Part shown: positions 1 through 6,830 of the stretch, one piece after another
Layout of the letters: each line of letters starts with the position of its first letter
Numbering within the stretch: position 1 is the first letter of the stretch
NCBI GenBank assembly: GCA_021107975.1
Contig: JAIORT010000008.1
Coordinates: 1 to 14,747 of the forward strand
Direction: 5' to 3'
From: Bacteroidales bacterium
GTDB taxonomy: Bacteria; Bacteroidota; Bacteroidia; Bacteroidales; JAADJA01
DNA: 14,747 nucleotides
Program-made: the position numbers and the translations under genes
Notes under the pieces: model-generated
Seen by the model: the letters and a program-made list of their open reading frames with translations, nothing else
Told to the model about the DNA's origin: nothing
Database searches by the model: none

Positions 1-361
<361 letters not shown>

Positions 362-399
362 AAAAAGTACATTTAATGTCTCAAAGATTTACTATTTTT

Positions 400-419
400 C
401 ATCCCGAACATTCGGGATG
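400..419. repeat. short palindrome in rRNA leader (TCCCGAA/TTCGGGA type)
   Basis: CATCCCGAA (400-408) and TTCGGGATG (411-419) are perfect 9-base inverted arms with a 2-base centre. In the rRNA leader the transcript could form a hairpin just upstream of 16S. The core TCCCGAA/TTCGGGA recurs at 5792-5809 and as a terminator stem at 6762-6794, so it may belong to a dispersed palindrome family rather than being an rRNA-specific signal. Confidence 0.6.
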
Positions 420-450
420 GATATTTGCTACTAGGCTTTACTTCAATTTT

Positions 451-460
451 TTCAAAGAAC
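451..460 (-). promoter_or_regulatory. boxA-like antitermination element, proximal
   Basis: The minus strand reads GTTCTTTGAA, resembling the boxA sequence of rRNA leaders (TGCTCTTTA in E. coli), which is bound by NusB/S10. It lies about 40 nucleotides after the start inferred for the proximal promoter. A related word, GTTCTTTAA, sits at 555-563 shortly after the distal promoter. The assignment is by similarity and position only. Confidence 0.45.
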
Positions 461-505
461 TTTATTATTTTTATACTTAAATAATCATTTTTTCAAAACG
501 GACTG

Positions 506-538
506 CAAAGATACAATTAAAATATCTTATGCAACAAA
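506..538 (-). promoter_or_regulatory. rRNA promoter P2 (proximal), Bacteroidota type
   Basis: On the minus strand TTTG (538-535), a 21-base spacer and TATCTTTG (513-506) match the Bacteroidota housekeeping promoter TTTG-N19..21-TAnnTTTG. Transcription would begin near 499, giving a leader of about 138 nucleotides before 16S. Confidence 0.7.
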
Positions 539-554
539 TATTTTTTCAACATTT

Positions 555-563
555 TTAAAGAAC
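555..563 (-). promoter_or_regulatory. boxA-like element, distal
   Basis: The minus strand reads GTTCTTTAA, about 15 nucleotides downstream of the start predicted for the distal rRNA promoter. It repeats the GTTCTTT core seen at 451-460, so each of the two tandem promoters is followed by one copy. Confidence 0.35.
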
Positions 564-583
564 GTTTTGTTGAAATGCGGGTG

Positions 584-616
584 CAAAAGTAGAAATATTA
601 TTTTTATAAAATCAAA
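584..616 (-). promoter_or_regulatory. rRNA promoter P1 (distal), Bacteroidota type
   Basis: On the minus strand TTTG (616-613), a 21-base spacer and TACTTTTG (591-584) match the Bacteroidota consensus. The spacer length equals that of the proximal promoter 78 bases downstream, which supports a tandem pair driving the rRNA operon. The predicted start is near 577. Confidence 0.7.
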
Positions 617-657
617 CTTTTTTGTACTTTTTTTTATTTAAATATTAAGTGTTTAAT

Positions 658-692
658 TTTGAGTGAGTATGCATTGAAAAATTGTACTTTTG
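658..692 (+). promoter_or_regulatory. putative promoter for the outer-membrane barrel gene at 758
   Basis: TACTTTTG at 685-692 is a full match to the Bacteroidota -7 element. The nearest upstream TTTG is at 658-661, giving a 23-base spacer, which is longer than usual. The predicted start near 699 lies upstream of all candidate start codons (722, 734, 758, 764, 770). It faces away from the rRNA promoters. Confidence 0.45.
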
Positions 693-757
693 AAATCGCA
701 AAAAAATAAAAATATCAATTTTTGAGTTATACTATGACTAATTATTTATTAAATAAT

Positions 758-1396
758 ATGAAAATGATTATGAAAAATGTATTAAACCGTAAAGGAATAT
801 TCATAGTTTTATTGTTGTTTGTTAGTTTAGCTGTTTATAGTCAGAATACTGAAGGTAACAGGGGAGCTTTTAAAGACAGATTGTTTACAGGAGGTGGACT
901 TGGTTTGCAATTCGGAACCTGGTCAACCCTTGTTGATGTAACCCCGGTTATTGGATATTATTTAACTGATAATGTGGTATTAGGCTTAGGTGCAACTTAT
1001 AAGTACTATAGGTATAAAAATGCATATTATGTTGTTTTTAATAATGGGGAGTCTAAATATTATGATCTTATAGCCAATATGGTTGGCGGAAGTATTTTTG
1101 CAAGATATTATTTCAAAAGTGATTTGATAAATATCTTTAACAATCTTTTTGCTCACGTTGAATACGAGTATCTGAATTATAAATACAACGATTATAGATT
1201 AAATGAGTCAGGTACTGATGTTAATACATATAAAATGACAACTGACATAAACAGCTTTTTTGTCGGAGGTGGATTAAGACAAATGGTTGGGGGCAGGTCA
1301 TTCTTATATCTTATGGTTTTATGGAATTTGAATGATTCCTATTATTCTCCCTATTCCAATCCTGTTATCCGTATTGGGTTTAATGTGGGGATATAA
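758..1396 (+). CDS. small outer-membrane beta-barrel protein
   Basis: I read this as an exported beta-barrel protein of the Bacteroidota outer membrane; its specific function is unknown. After a basic N-terminus comes a hydrophobic stretch (GIFIVLLLFVSLAVYS) and then QNTEG, a signal peptide likely cut before Gln. The mature part of about 185 residues alternates aromatic and polar residues, with glycine-rich turns (TGGGLGLQFG, DVTPVIGYYL, NVVLGLGATYKYYRY) and a terminal strand VIRIGFNVGI. This fits the small 8-strand opacity/OmpW-like class. The frame is open from a TTG at 722, with ATGs at 734, 758, 764 and 770. I chose 758 because later starts give a compact signal peptide, but 734 or 770 are equally possible. 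It is monocistronic, and its stop lies four bases from the pepD stop on the other strand. Confidence 0.75.
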   Translation: MKMIMKNVLNRKGIFIVLLLFVSLAVYSQNTEGNRGAFKDRLFTGGGLGLQFGTWSTLVDVTPVIGYYLTDNVVLGLGATYKYYRYKNAYYVVFNNGESKYYDLIANMVGGSIFARYYFKSDLINIFNNLFAHVEYEYLNYKYNDYRLNESGTDVNTYKMTTDINSFFVGGGLRQMVGGRSFLYLMVLWNLNDSYYSPYSNPVIRIGFNVGI

Positions 1397-1400
1397 AATA

Positions 1401-2861
1401 TTATTCTTCAGGTATTTTTTTCAAAACATCCAACGTCAGATCCCAGAACTTCTTTACTGTGTCAATTTCAAGCCTTTCGTCAGGTGAATGAGCGCCCTTG
1501 ATAGTAGGTCCATAAGAGATCATATCCATTTCGGGATATACGTCACCAATCAATCCACATTCCAATCCTGCATGAATTGCCAGAACTTTTGGTTCTTCAT
1601 TAAATAGTTTTTGATACGAATTTCTTGTAATCTCAACTATTTGTGAATTTGGGTTTGGTGTCCATCCGGGATATCCGTCGGTATGTTCAACTTTAGCTCC
1701 GGCAAGATTGAAAACACTTGCCACCATATTACCAATATCATCTTTAGCAGTTTCAACTGAACTTCGCTGACTCGTGGTTATTATAATCTCCTTATCCAAG
1801 GTTTTAACCGAAGCCAGGTTAGTGGAGGTTTCAACAAAATTTGGTATCTCGGCAGACCAGGTGATTACACCGTGGGGGCAGGCATATATTGAGTTTAACA
1901 AATTATACTGTGTTTGTTTATTTATCAAAAAGTCTGGATTTTCAATCTTCTTATAGCTAATTTTTAAATCCGGTTCCGTGATTTTGTATTCTGATTTGGC
2001 AACTTTGGAAAACTCTTCTAAATAATTAATAAAATAATCTTCCTTTTCGGGAGGTAAGCAAATAACAGCATAAGCCTCGCGTGCAATGGCATTTCGCAAA
2101 TTTCCCCCATCAAATTTTGAAAGCCTGAGATCATACTTAACGGATGAGTACCATAATATCCTGTTCAGTATTTTATTGGCATTTGCCATTCCTTTATGAA
2201 TATCATCGCCTGAATGACCTCCAACCAAACCTGAAACAGTGATTTTATAAGCTATATAATTTTTAGGAACCTCTTCATTATTATATTTTATTTTTATTAC
2301 CGTGTCTTTTCCGCCTGCACAACCGATAAAAAGTTCGCCATCGTCTTCCGAATCGAGATTTAATAAAATATTGCTTTTCAGAAAACCGGGTTTTAAACCG
2401 AAAGCACCTGTTAAACCTGTCTCTTCATCAATAGTAAACAGACATTCAATAGGTCCGTGCTTAATATTATCTGCTTCAAGAATAGCTAACTGGGCAGCTA
2501 TTCCAATTCCATCGTCAGCGCCCAGGGTGGTTCCTTTTGCTTTAACCCAACCATTATCAATCCAGGTATCAATCGGGTCATTGTTAAAATCATGATCCAC
2601 ATCGTTGTTTTTTTCACAAACCATATCAATATGGCTTTGCAGCACAACTGATTTTATATTCTCCATTCCTTTTACGGCAGGTTTTCGGATCAGAACATTA
2701 CCTATTTCATCTTGTATGGTTTCAAGATTATTTTTTTTACCAAAATCGAGGAGATACTTAATTATTTTATCTTCTTTTTTTGAGGGTCTGGGAATTTTCA
2801 ATATTTCAGCAAAATAGAACCAGAGTCTTTCGGGTTGTAATTTTAATATATCTTCGTTCAT
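1401..2861 (-). CDS. pepD: cytosolic dipeptidase PepD (aminoacyl-histidine dipeptidase, M20 family)
   Basis: This is a zinc metallopeptidase that hydrolyses dipeptides such as Xaa-His in the cytoplasm (cytosol non-specific dipeptidase, EC 3.4.13.18). It is 486 residues from the chosen start, normal for PepD. Numbering from an upstream in-frame ATG at 2885 (subtract 8 for the chosen start), metal and catalytic motifs appear in family order: LQSHIDMV (His85, Asp87), GADDGIG (Asp124/125), TIDEETGLTG (Glu154/155), LNLDSEDDGE (Asp178), and GAHSPDER (His466) near the C-terminus. The region in between matches the M20 lid domain. I chose the ATG at 2861 because the protein then begins MNEDILKLQPE, as family members do, and because the promoter at 2893-2923 would start transcription at about 2886, leaving no leader for the ATG at 2885. 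The gene stands alone, converging with the barrel gene at 758. Confidence 0.93.
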   Translation of the reverse strand: MNEDILKLQPERLWFYFAEILKIPRPSKKEDKIIKYLLDFGKKNNLETIQDEIGNVLIRKPAVKGMENIKSVVLQSHIDMVCEKNNDVDHDFNNDPIDTWIDNGWVKAKGTTLGADDGIGIAAQLAILEADNIKHGPIECLFTIDEETGLTGAFGLKPGFLKSNILLNLDSEDDGELFIGCAGGKDTVIKIKYNNEEVPKNYIAYKITVSGLVGGHSGDDIHKGMANANKILNRILWYSSVKYDLRLSKFDGGNLRNAIAREAYAVICLPPEKEDYFINYLEEFSKVAKSEYKITEPDLKISYKKIENPDFLINKQTQYNLLNSIYACPHGVITWSAEIPNFVETSTNLASVKTLDKEIIITTSQRSSVETAKDDIGNMVASVFNLAGAKVEHTDGYPGWTPNPNSQIVEITRNSYQKLFNEEPKVLAIHAGLECGLIGDVYPEMDMISYGPTIKGAHSPDERLEIDTVKKFWDLTLDVLKKIPEE

Positions 2862-2892
2862 GATTAATTGTAGATTAGGATTCATAAAACAG

Positions 2893-2923
2893 CAAAAGTA
2901 AAATTTTATCTGTTAAAATTAAA
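2893..2923 (-). promoter_or_regulatory. putative pepD promoter
   Basis: The minus strand reads TACTTTTG (2900-2893), a perfect Bacteroidota -7 element. Nineteen bases upstream is TTTA (2923-2920), one mismatch from TTTG. The predicted start is near 2886, about 25 bases before the pepD start at 2861. Confidence 0.5.
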
Positions 2924-2943
2924 TACCAGGTGATTTATTTATG

Positions 2944-3071
2944 ATATACTAATGCTGAACAGAAATACAAAAAATTTAAAAGTATGTTCAGCACGCATAA
3001 CTACTTTCCAACCTATAGTTGGTGCGTAGTATAAACAGCTGTGCTTCGCAAACGTACGAGAATTAGTATAT
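2944..3071. repeat. spacer with multiple interlocking inverted repeats
   Basis: ATATACTAAT (2944-2953) is the exact reverse complement of ATTAGTATAT (3062-3071). Its core TATACTA (2945-2951) also pairs exactly with TAGTATA (3027-3033). Inside are TGCTGAACA (2953-2961) with TGTTCAGCA (2985-2993), perfect over 9 bases, and CCAAC (3008-3012) with GTTGG (3018-3022). The latter is extended by ACTAC (3000-3004) with GTAGT (3026-3030). The right arm overlaps the -7 element predicted for the dehydrogenase gene. It could be a MITE-like or REP-like element, a cruciform operator, or a structured leader. No target-site duplication is visible. Confidence 0.55.
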
Positions 3072-3074
3072 TTG
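3045..3074 (+). promoter_or_regulatory. putative promoter for the dehydrogenase gene at 3095
   Basis: TATATTTG (3067-3074) fits TAnnTTTG. The upstream element is weak: TTCG at 3045-3048 with an 18-base spacer. The predicted start is near 3080, only about 15 bases before the ATG at 3095, and downstream of the alternative GTG at 3041. The -7 element is part of the right arm of the 2944-3071 inverted repeat. Confidence 0.4.
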
Positions 3075-3094
3075 CCCGGATAAATGTACTTGTG

Positions 3095-4171
3095 ATGGTT
3101 AAAGCAAAAATTCTAAAATCTTTTGTAGCAGAAGTATTTGAAAAAATGGGATGTTACCAGGCAGATGCTGAACAGGCAGCGGATATTCTGGTTCGCGCTG
3201 AATTACGCGGGATAAACACACATGGCGTAGTCAGGTTAATTGAATATTTTAATTTATGGAAGAATAACAGGGTAAAGGTTAAGCCCGATATTAAGATTCT
3301 TTATGAAACACTTAGTACGGCTTTAATGGATGGTGATAAGGGATTCGGGCTTATTGTAGCGCCCAGGGCAATGAAACTGGCAATTGAGAAAGCGAAGAAA
3401 GCCGGAACTGGCTGGGTGTCGGTTCGTAATTCGTATCATTACGGTATTGCTGGATATTATGCAATGATGGCACTTGAAAAAAATATGATAGGTATCTCGA
3501 TGACTAATGCGAATCCTTTGGTTGCTCCAACCTATTCAAAAAATCCTTTTTTAGGAACCAATCCAATTGCTGTTGCTATTCCGGCAGGAAAAGAATTTCC
3601 TTTTGTAGCTGATTTTGCAACTGCGCCAATTTCGAGGGGCAAACTTGACAAACTGTACCAAAATAACGAGAAAGCTCCCGAAGGTTTATTACAGGACAGA
3701 AATGGAAAGGACACAACATACACGAATATTTTAACAGAAGGAGGTTCAATTAAAACCCTGGGCGGAGACAAAGATCATGGAGGGCATAAAGGATATTGTT
3801 TAAGTGCAATGGTAGATATTTTATCGGCTGTTTTATCAGGGGCAAATTTTGGCCCGTTAGTAGTTCCAACATTGAGTTATTTACCTGGTTCCGAAAAAAA
3901 AGAAGACAAAGGTATAGGTCATTTTTTCGGAGCAATCAGAATTGATGCGTTTCGTCCGGCTGATGAATTTAAGGATTATATGGATTCATGGATTCGGGAA
4001 TTCAGAAAAGCCAAACCTGTTAATAGCCAGGAAGCAGTGCTGGTACCCGGTGACCCCGAAAGGTTATCGGAAGAAAGAATATCAAAAACAGGTATTGAAA
4101 TACCTGTTAATATTAAAGAGCAATTAAATAATATTGCAGGTGATCTTAATATCAGGGCACTGTTCTATTAA
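3095..4171 (+). CDS. malate/L-lactate dehydrogenase family oxidoreductase (Ldh2 type)
   Basis: This is an NAD(P)-dependent 2-hydroxyacid oxidoreductase of the Ldh2/MDH2 family (malate, sulfolactate, ureidoglycolate and related dehydrogenases, including YlbC-like proteins). This fold is unrelated to Rossmann-type LDH/MDH. At 358 residues it has the usual family length. Family marks include RGINTHGVVR (His43), the conserved segment VRNSYHYGIAG with the putative catalytic His115, the nucleotide-site stretch FLGTNPIAVAIP (about 152-163), FVADFATAPISRGKL, GGHKGYCLS (about 229-237) and the late LVPGDPE motif. The substrate cannot be decided from sequence. The frame stays open up to a GTG at 3041, but family similarity begins at MVKAKILKSF and the likely promoter lies at 3045-3074, so I use the ATG at 3095. 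It is monocistronic, divergent from pepD and convergent with the gene at 4187 (15-base gap). Confidence 0.9.
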   Translation: MVKAKILKSFVAEVFEKMGCYQADAEQAADILVRAELRGINTHGVVRLIEYFNLWKNNRVKVKPDIKILYETLSTALMDGDKGFGLIVAPRAMKLAIEKAKKAGTGWVSVRNSYHYGIAGYYAMMALEKNMIGISMTNANPLVAPTYSKNPFLGTNPIAVAIPAGKEFPFVADFATAPISRGKLDKLYQNNEKAPEGLLQDRNGKDTTYTNILTEGGSIKTLGGDKDHGGHKGYCLSAMVDILSAVLSGANFGPLVVPTLSYLPGSEKKEDKGIGHFFGAIRIDAFRPADEFKDYMDSWIREFRKAKPVNSQEAVLVPGDPERLSEERISKTGIEIPVNIKEQLNNIAGDLNIRALFY

Positions 4172-4186
4172 ACTGTCAAAGTTTTA

Positions 4187-4861
4187 TCAGAAAGATTCGA
4201 TTTCGAAATTAATTGGAATTCTTACCCATACACTTACAGGCTTTTTTTGATATTTACCTGGCTTAAACTTCACCTTTTTAATAGCTTTAATAGCTGCATC
4301 GTCTAATTCAGGTATGCTTTTTACTACTTCTACTTCTTTAACAGAACCTGTTTTACTTATTAAAATTTTCAACAATACTTTTCCTTCAATCCCATTTTGT
4401 TTTGCTTTCGGCGGATAATCTATTTTTATACTTGAAAGCAATTTTGGCGCCTCATCATAAGGTGTGAAATTAGTAGCAGGAATTTTTTCCTGTATCGGCA
4501 TAATCATTGTCGCAGAAACAAATCCCCATGTATTTTTATGTTTTACAACCCATACAGCTTCTCTTCGAAGATATTTATAGGTTTCCACAGTAGTACCTTT
4601 AGGAATTATTTTCAGGAGATCAGATGAAGCAGATGGCTCAGAACTCATTGACGCATCACAAAGTGTTTTAGCTTTCTTCACCTTTTTAGCGTCTATTTCA
4701 TATAGCTCAATAAAATTTATTTCTTCAATAGTAGCTTCCTCTTGTATTGGTGGCATGACAACGTCACTGGTTGCCATATCATCTGTTTCTGTGTTCTGAG
4801 AAATCAGATTGGTGCTCAAAAACAGAACCGAACATAACACGTAAATTGTAGATTTTCTCAT
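4187..4861 (-). CDS. secreted SH3-like / TonB C-terminal domain protein (paralog 1)
   Basis: This 224-residue exported protein of unknown role has three parts. Residues 1-22 form a signal peptide (TIYVLCSVLFLSTNLIS) followed by Gln. About residues 55-120 resemble a bacterial SH3 fold, including GTTVETYKYL, VWVVKHKNTWGFVS and a final MIMPI. About residues 138-224 form a TonB C-terminal domain: IDYPPKAKQNGIEGKVLLK, then ISKTGSVKEVEVVKSIPELD, AAIKAIKKVKFKPG and VSVWVRIPINFEI. Unlike true TonB, there is no retained membrane anchor and no Pro/Lys-rich spanning segment, so the domain is probably periplasmic or surface-bound rather than energising transport. The architecture and length match the protein at 9580-10260. 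It lies 144 bases downstream of rpe on the same strand, with no clear promoter of its own, so rpe read-through is possible. Confidence 0.82.
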   Translation of the reverse strand: MRKSTIYVLCSVLFLSTNLISQNTETDDMATSDVVMPPIQEEATIEEINFIELYEIDAKKVKKAKTLCDASMSSEPSASSDLLKIIPKGTTVETYKYLRREAVWVVKHKNTWGFVSATMIMPIQEKIPATNFTPYDEAPKLLSSIKIDYPPKAKQNGIEGKVLLKILISKTGSVKEVEVVKSIPELDDAAIKAIKKVKFKPGKYQKKPVSVWVRIPINFEIESF

Positions 4862-4941
4862 ACTTTAAATATTTTTAATAATTAGTCCATGAGTTTATAC
4901 TGGAATAAAATATTTTTGTTCCTAAAAAGTTATTTTTTTTG

Positions 4942-4974
4942 CGATAAAAAGCAAGCCGGACAATATTACGGGCT
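4942..4974 (-). terminator. weak possible terminator after rpe
   Basis: On the minus strand AGCCCG (4974-4969) and CCGGCT (4959-4954) can pair with one internal mismatch, and are followed by TTGCTTTTTATCG. The stem is short and imperfect, so termination would be partial at best. It sits between rpe and the TonB-C gene. Confidence 0.3.
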
Positions 4975-5005
4975 GATAATCAAGCCAATAGGAGATAAAA
5001 TATTT

Positions 5006-5662
5006 TTAAGCACTAAGGTGCTTTAAATCGGAAATGGTTTTCTGTGGATCATCTGAAGAAAAAATACTGTTACCGGCAACTAAAATATCAGCTCCGGCTT
5101 TAAAGAGTTTTGCGGCATTTGATTTATCCACACCCCCGTCCACTTCAATCAGGATTTCAGCATTGAACTTTAATATCAATTCTTTTAACTGCCTGATTTT
5201 TTTATAAGTGTTTTCAATGAAGTTCTGAGCGCCAAAACCCGGGTTAACCGACATGATAAGCACCATATCAATATCAAACAAAACATCCTCCAATATTGAT
5301 ATATTTGTATGTGGATTGAGGGCTACGCCTGCTTTCATGCCCAAATCTTTTATTGCATGAACCGAACGGTGTAAATGTGTACAGGCTTCGTAATGAATGC
5401 TTAAAATTTCTGCACCATACTTCCTGAACTGTTCAAAATAACGATCCGGGTCAATAATCATCAAATGAACATCAAGGGGCTTTTTTGCATATTTTTTTAT
5501 ATATTTAATCACTGGAAATCCAAACGAAATATTCGGGACAAATACTCCATCCATTATATCAAGATGAAGCCAATCGGCTTGGCTGCGGTTTACCATTTCA
5601 ATATCTTCAATAAGATTGCCGAAATTAGCTGAGAGCAACGATGGAGCAATTAATTTGACCAT
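5006..5662 (-). CDS. rpe: ribulose-phosphate 3-epimerase
   Basis: This cytosolic TIM-barrel enzyme interconverts D-ribulose 5-phosphate and D-xylulose 5-phosphate (EC 5.1.3.1) in the non-oxidative pentose phosphate pathway. It has 218 residues, the normal length. The start is unambiguous: MVKLIAPSLLSANFGNL is the canonical N-terminus with the substrate-contacting Ser8. Metal and catalytic residues are in place: His33 and Asp35 in WLHLDIMDG (with Asp38), His66 in DVHLM, and Asp175 in LIEVDGGV. The phosphate-binding loops NPGFGAQ (140-146) and GADILVAGNSIF are also present. It lies 212 bases downstream of rpoD, behind a complex palindromic repeat, so it is probably a separate unit, although no good promoter was found between 5663 and 5727. 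Confidence 0.96.
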   Translation of the reverse strand: MVKLIAPSLLSANFGNLIEDIEMVNRSQADWLHLDIMDGVFVPNISFGFPVIKYIKKYAKKPLDVHLMIIDPDRYFEQFRKYGAEILSIHYEACTHLHRSVHAIKDLGMKAGVALNPHTNISILEDVLFDIDMVLIMSVNPGFGAQNFIENTYKKIRQLKELILKFNAEILIEVDGGVDKSNAAKLFKAGADILVAGNSIFSSDDPQKTISDLKHLSA

Positions 5663-5731
5663 ACATTAAAATTTTATCTGTTTAGGATTTAATTAGTGCC
5701 CACCCACAAAGTCTATAATTAAAATATTTTT

Positions 5732-5817
5732 GACACTAATTGCACTAATTTTCACTCCCGATAGATATCGGGATTAATTCGTGCAAATTGGTCCCGAAAG
5801 CTTTCGGGATTCGTGTC
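5732..5817. repeat. nested palindromic repeat element between rpoD and rpe
   Basis: The outer ends GACAC (5732-5736) and GTGTC (5813-5817) are inverted. The inner words ACACTAATT, GCACTAATT, AATTCGTGC and ATTCGTGTC are variants of a shared motif in both orientations. Two 18-base palindromes sit inside: TCCCGATAGATATCGGGA (5756-5773) and TCCCGAAAGCTTTCGGGA (5792-5809). Removing them mentally leaves arms that pair better with each other. A further AATTAGTGC at 5691-5699 is complementary to GCACTAATT at 5742-5750. The element lies between the ends of two minus-strand genes and codes for nothing. Family membership cannot be tested within one window. Confidence 0.7.
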
Positions 5818-5874
5818 TTTTTATAAGCTTATCAGTTATGAATTATTTTTCGGGTGTAAATGTAAGAAGAATTT

Positions 5875-6738
5875 TTATCCAAGATAAGTTTTTAGCAACT
5901 TACTTCTCGAAGTTTGTTTTAATCGTAAAATAGCTCTTTCCTTCACTTGTCTCACTCGTTCCCTTGAGAGTTTATATTTTTCTGCAATTTCTTCAAGTGA
6001 CCAGGGAACTTTGCAATTTAAACCAAAATATAACCTCAGGACATCAGCTTCCCTTTTTGTCAGCGTTGAAATTGCTCTTTCTATTTCAATTTTTAGTGAG
6101 TCATAAATAAGCCCGGTTTCAGGAGTTGAAAAATCCTCACTCGACAACACGTCGTACATATTATTATTATCATCCGGCATGAGAGGAGCATCCATTGAAA
6201 CATGTCTGCCGGTGCTTTTCATTGAAACATAAATATCTTTTTCGTCTATCTCTAACAGATTTGCAATTTCCTTAGAATTTGGTTCCCGCTCATATTCCTG
6301 TTCGAGTTGTACACTGGCTTTGTTTATTTTATTTATTATCCCAATCCTGTTAAGAGGAAGCCTGACAATTCTTGATTGTTCAGCTAATGCTTGTAATATG
6401 GATTGACGAATCCACCAAACGGCATAAGAAATAAATTTAAATCCCCTGGTTTCATCAAAAAGTTTTACTGCCTTAATTAATCCAAGATTACCCTCATTAA
6501 TAAGATCTTGCAGGTTTAATCCCTGGTTTTGATACTGCTTTGATACTGAAACTACAAACCGAAGGTTTGCATTGGTTAATTTTTCTAAAGCTCTCCTATC
6601 ACCTTGTTTGATTTTTTGTGCAAGATTTACTTCTTCATCTGCTGTAATAAGATCAACTTTACCAATTTCTTGCAGGTATTTCTCAAGCGCTGTAGTATCC
6701 CTGTTTGTTACCTGTTTGATAATTTTAAGTTGTCTCAT
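5875..6738 (-). CDS. rpoD: primary RNA polymerase sigma factor (sigma-70 family, Bacteroidota SigA/RpoD)
   Basis: This subunit directs core RNA polymerase to housekeeping promoters. At 287 residues it is the compact Bacteroidota form, without region 1.1 or the long non-conserved insert. Region 1.2 spans about residues 13-53 (ALEKYLQEIGKVDLITADEE). Region 2 spans about 54-124, with NLRFVVSVSKQYQNQGLNLQ, the core-binding DLINEGNLGLIKAV, and the -10-binding GFKFISYAVWWIRQSI. Region 3 is about 128-200. Region 4 is about 215-280, with the -35-binding helix-turn-helix SLEEIAEKYKLSRERVRQVK. The start MRQLKIIKQVTNRD is the usual one for this group. It lies 92 bases downstream of pnp, beyond a good terminator, so it probably has its own promoter, although none was recognised. 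It is the likely reader of the TTTG/TAnnTTTG promoters noted here. Confidence 0.96.
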   Translation of the reverse strand: MRQLKIIKQVTNRDTTALEKYLQEIGKVDLITADEEVNLAQKIKQGDRRALEKLTNANLRFVVSVSKQYQNQGLNLQDLINEGNLGLIKAVKLFDETRGFKFISYAVWWIRQSILQALAEQSRIVRLPLNRIGIINKINKASVQLEQEYEREPNSKEIANLLEIDEKDIYVSMKSTGRHVSMDAPLMPDDNNNMYDVLSSEDFSTPETGLIYDSLKIEIERAISTLTKREADVLRLYFGLNCKVPWSLEEIAEKYKLSRERVRQVKERAILRLKQTSRSKLLKTYLG

Positions 6739-6749
6739 AATAAAAAATC

Positions 6750-6794
6750 TAAAATAAAAAATCCCGAAAAACTAAGAAAAATTGTTCTTCGGGA
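6750..6794 (-). terminator. intrinsic terminator downstream of pnp
   Basis: On the minus strand TCCCGAA (6794-6788), a 19-base loop and TTCGGGA (6768-6762) are followed at once by TTTTTTATTTT. It lies 37 bases beyond the pnp stop and upstream of rpoD. The stem uses the same TCCCGAA/TTCGGGA core as palindromes elsewhere in the window. Confidence 0.65.
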
Positions 6795-6830
6795 AATTTT
6801 ACGAAATGAACTGTGTAAAGGTTTCAAAAA

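Larger units (their letters stand above)
362..578 (-). other. rRNA operon leader (transcribed spacer upstream of 16S)
   Basis: This is the stretch between the 16S 5' end and the start inferred for the distal rRNA promoter. It is AT-rich and has no convincing reading frame. It contains the proximal promoter, two boxA-like words and a short perfect hairpin at 400-419. Leaders of this kind carry antitermination and processing signals. The transcript boundaries are inferred from promoter position only. Confidence 0.6.

Noticed and set aside
2302..2595. 97-codon plus-strand frame opposite pepD
   Set aside because: It is antisense to the conserved M20 catalytic region of pepD, an opposite-strand shadow.
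2944..3071. Insertion sequence or complete MITE
   Set aside because: The inverted arms are clear, but no target-site duplication is visible at the ends and no transposase is present. Kept only as an inverted-repeat region.
4187..4861. Calling this gene tonB (energy transducer)
   Set aside because: Only the C-terminal domain matches. There is a signal peptide instead of a retained anchor and no proline-rich spanning region.
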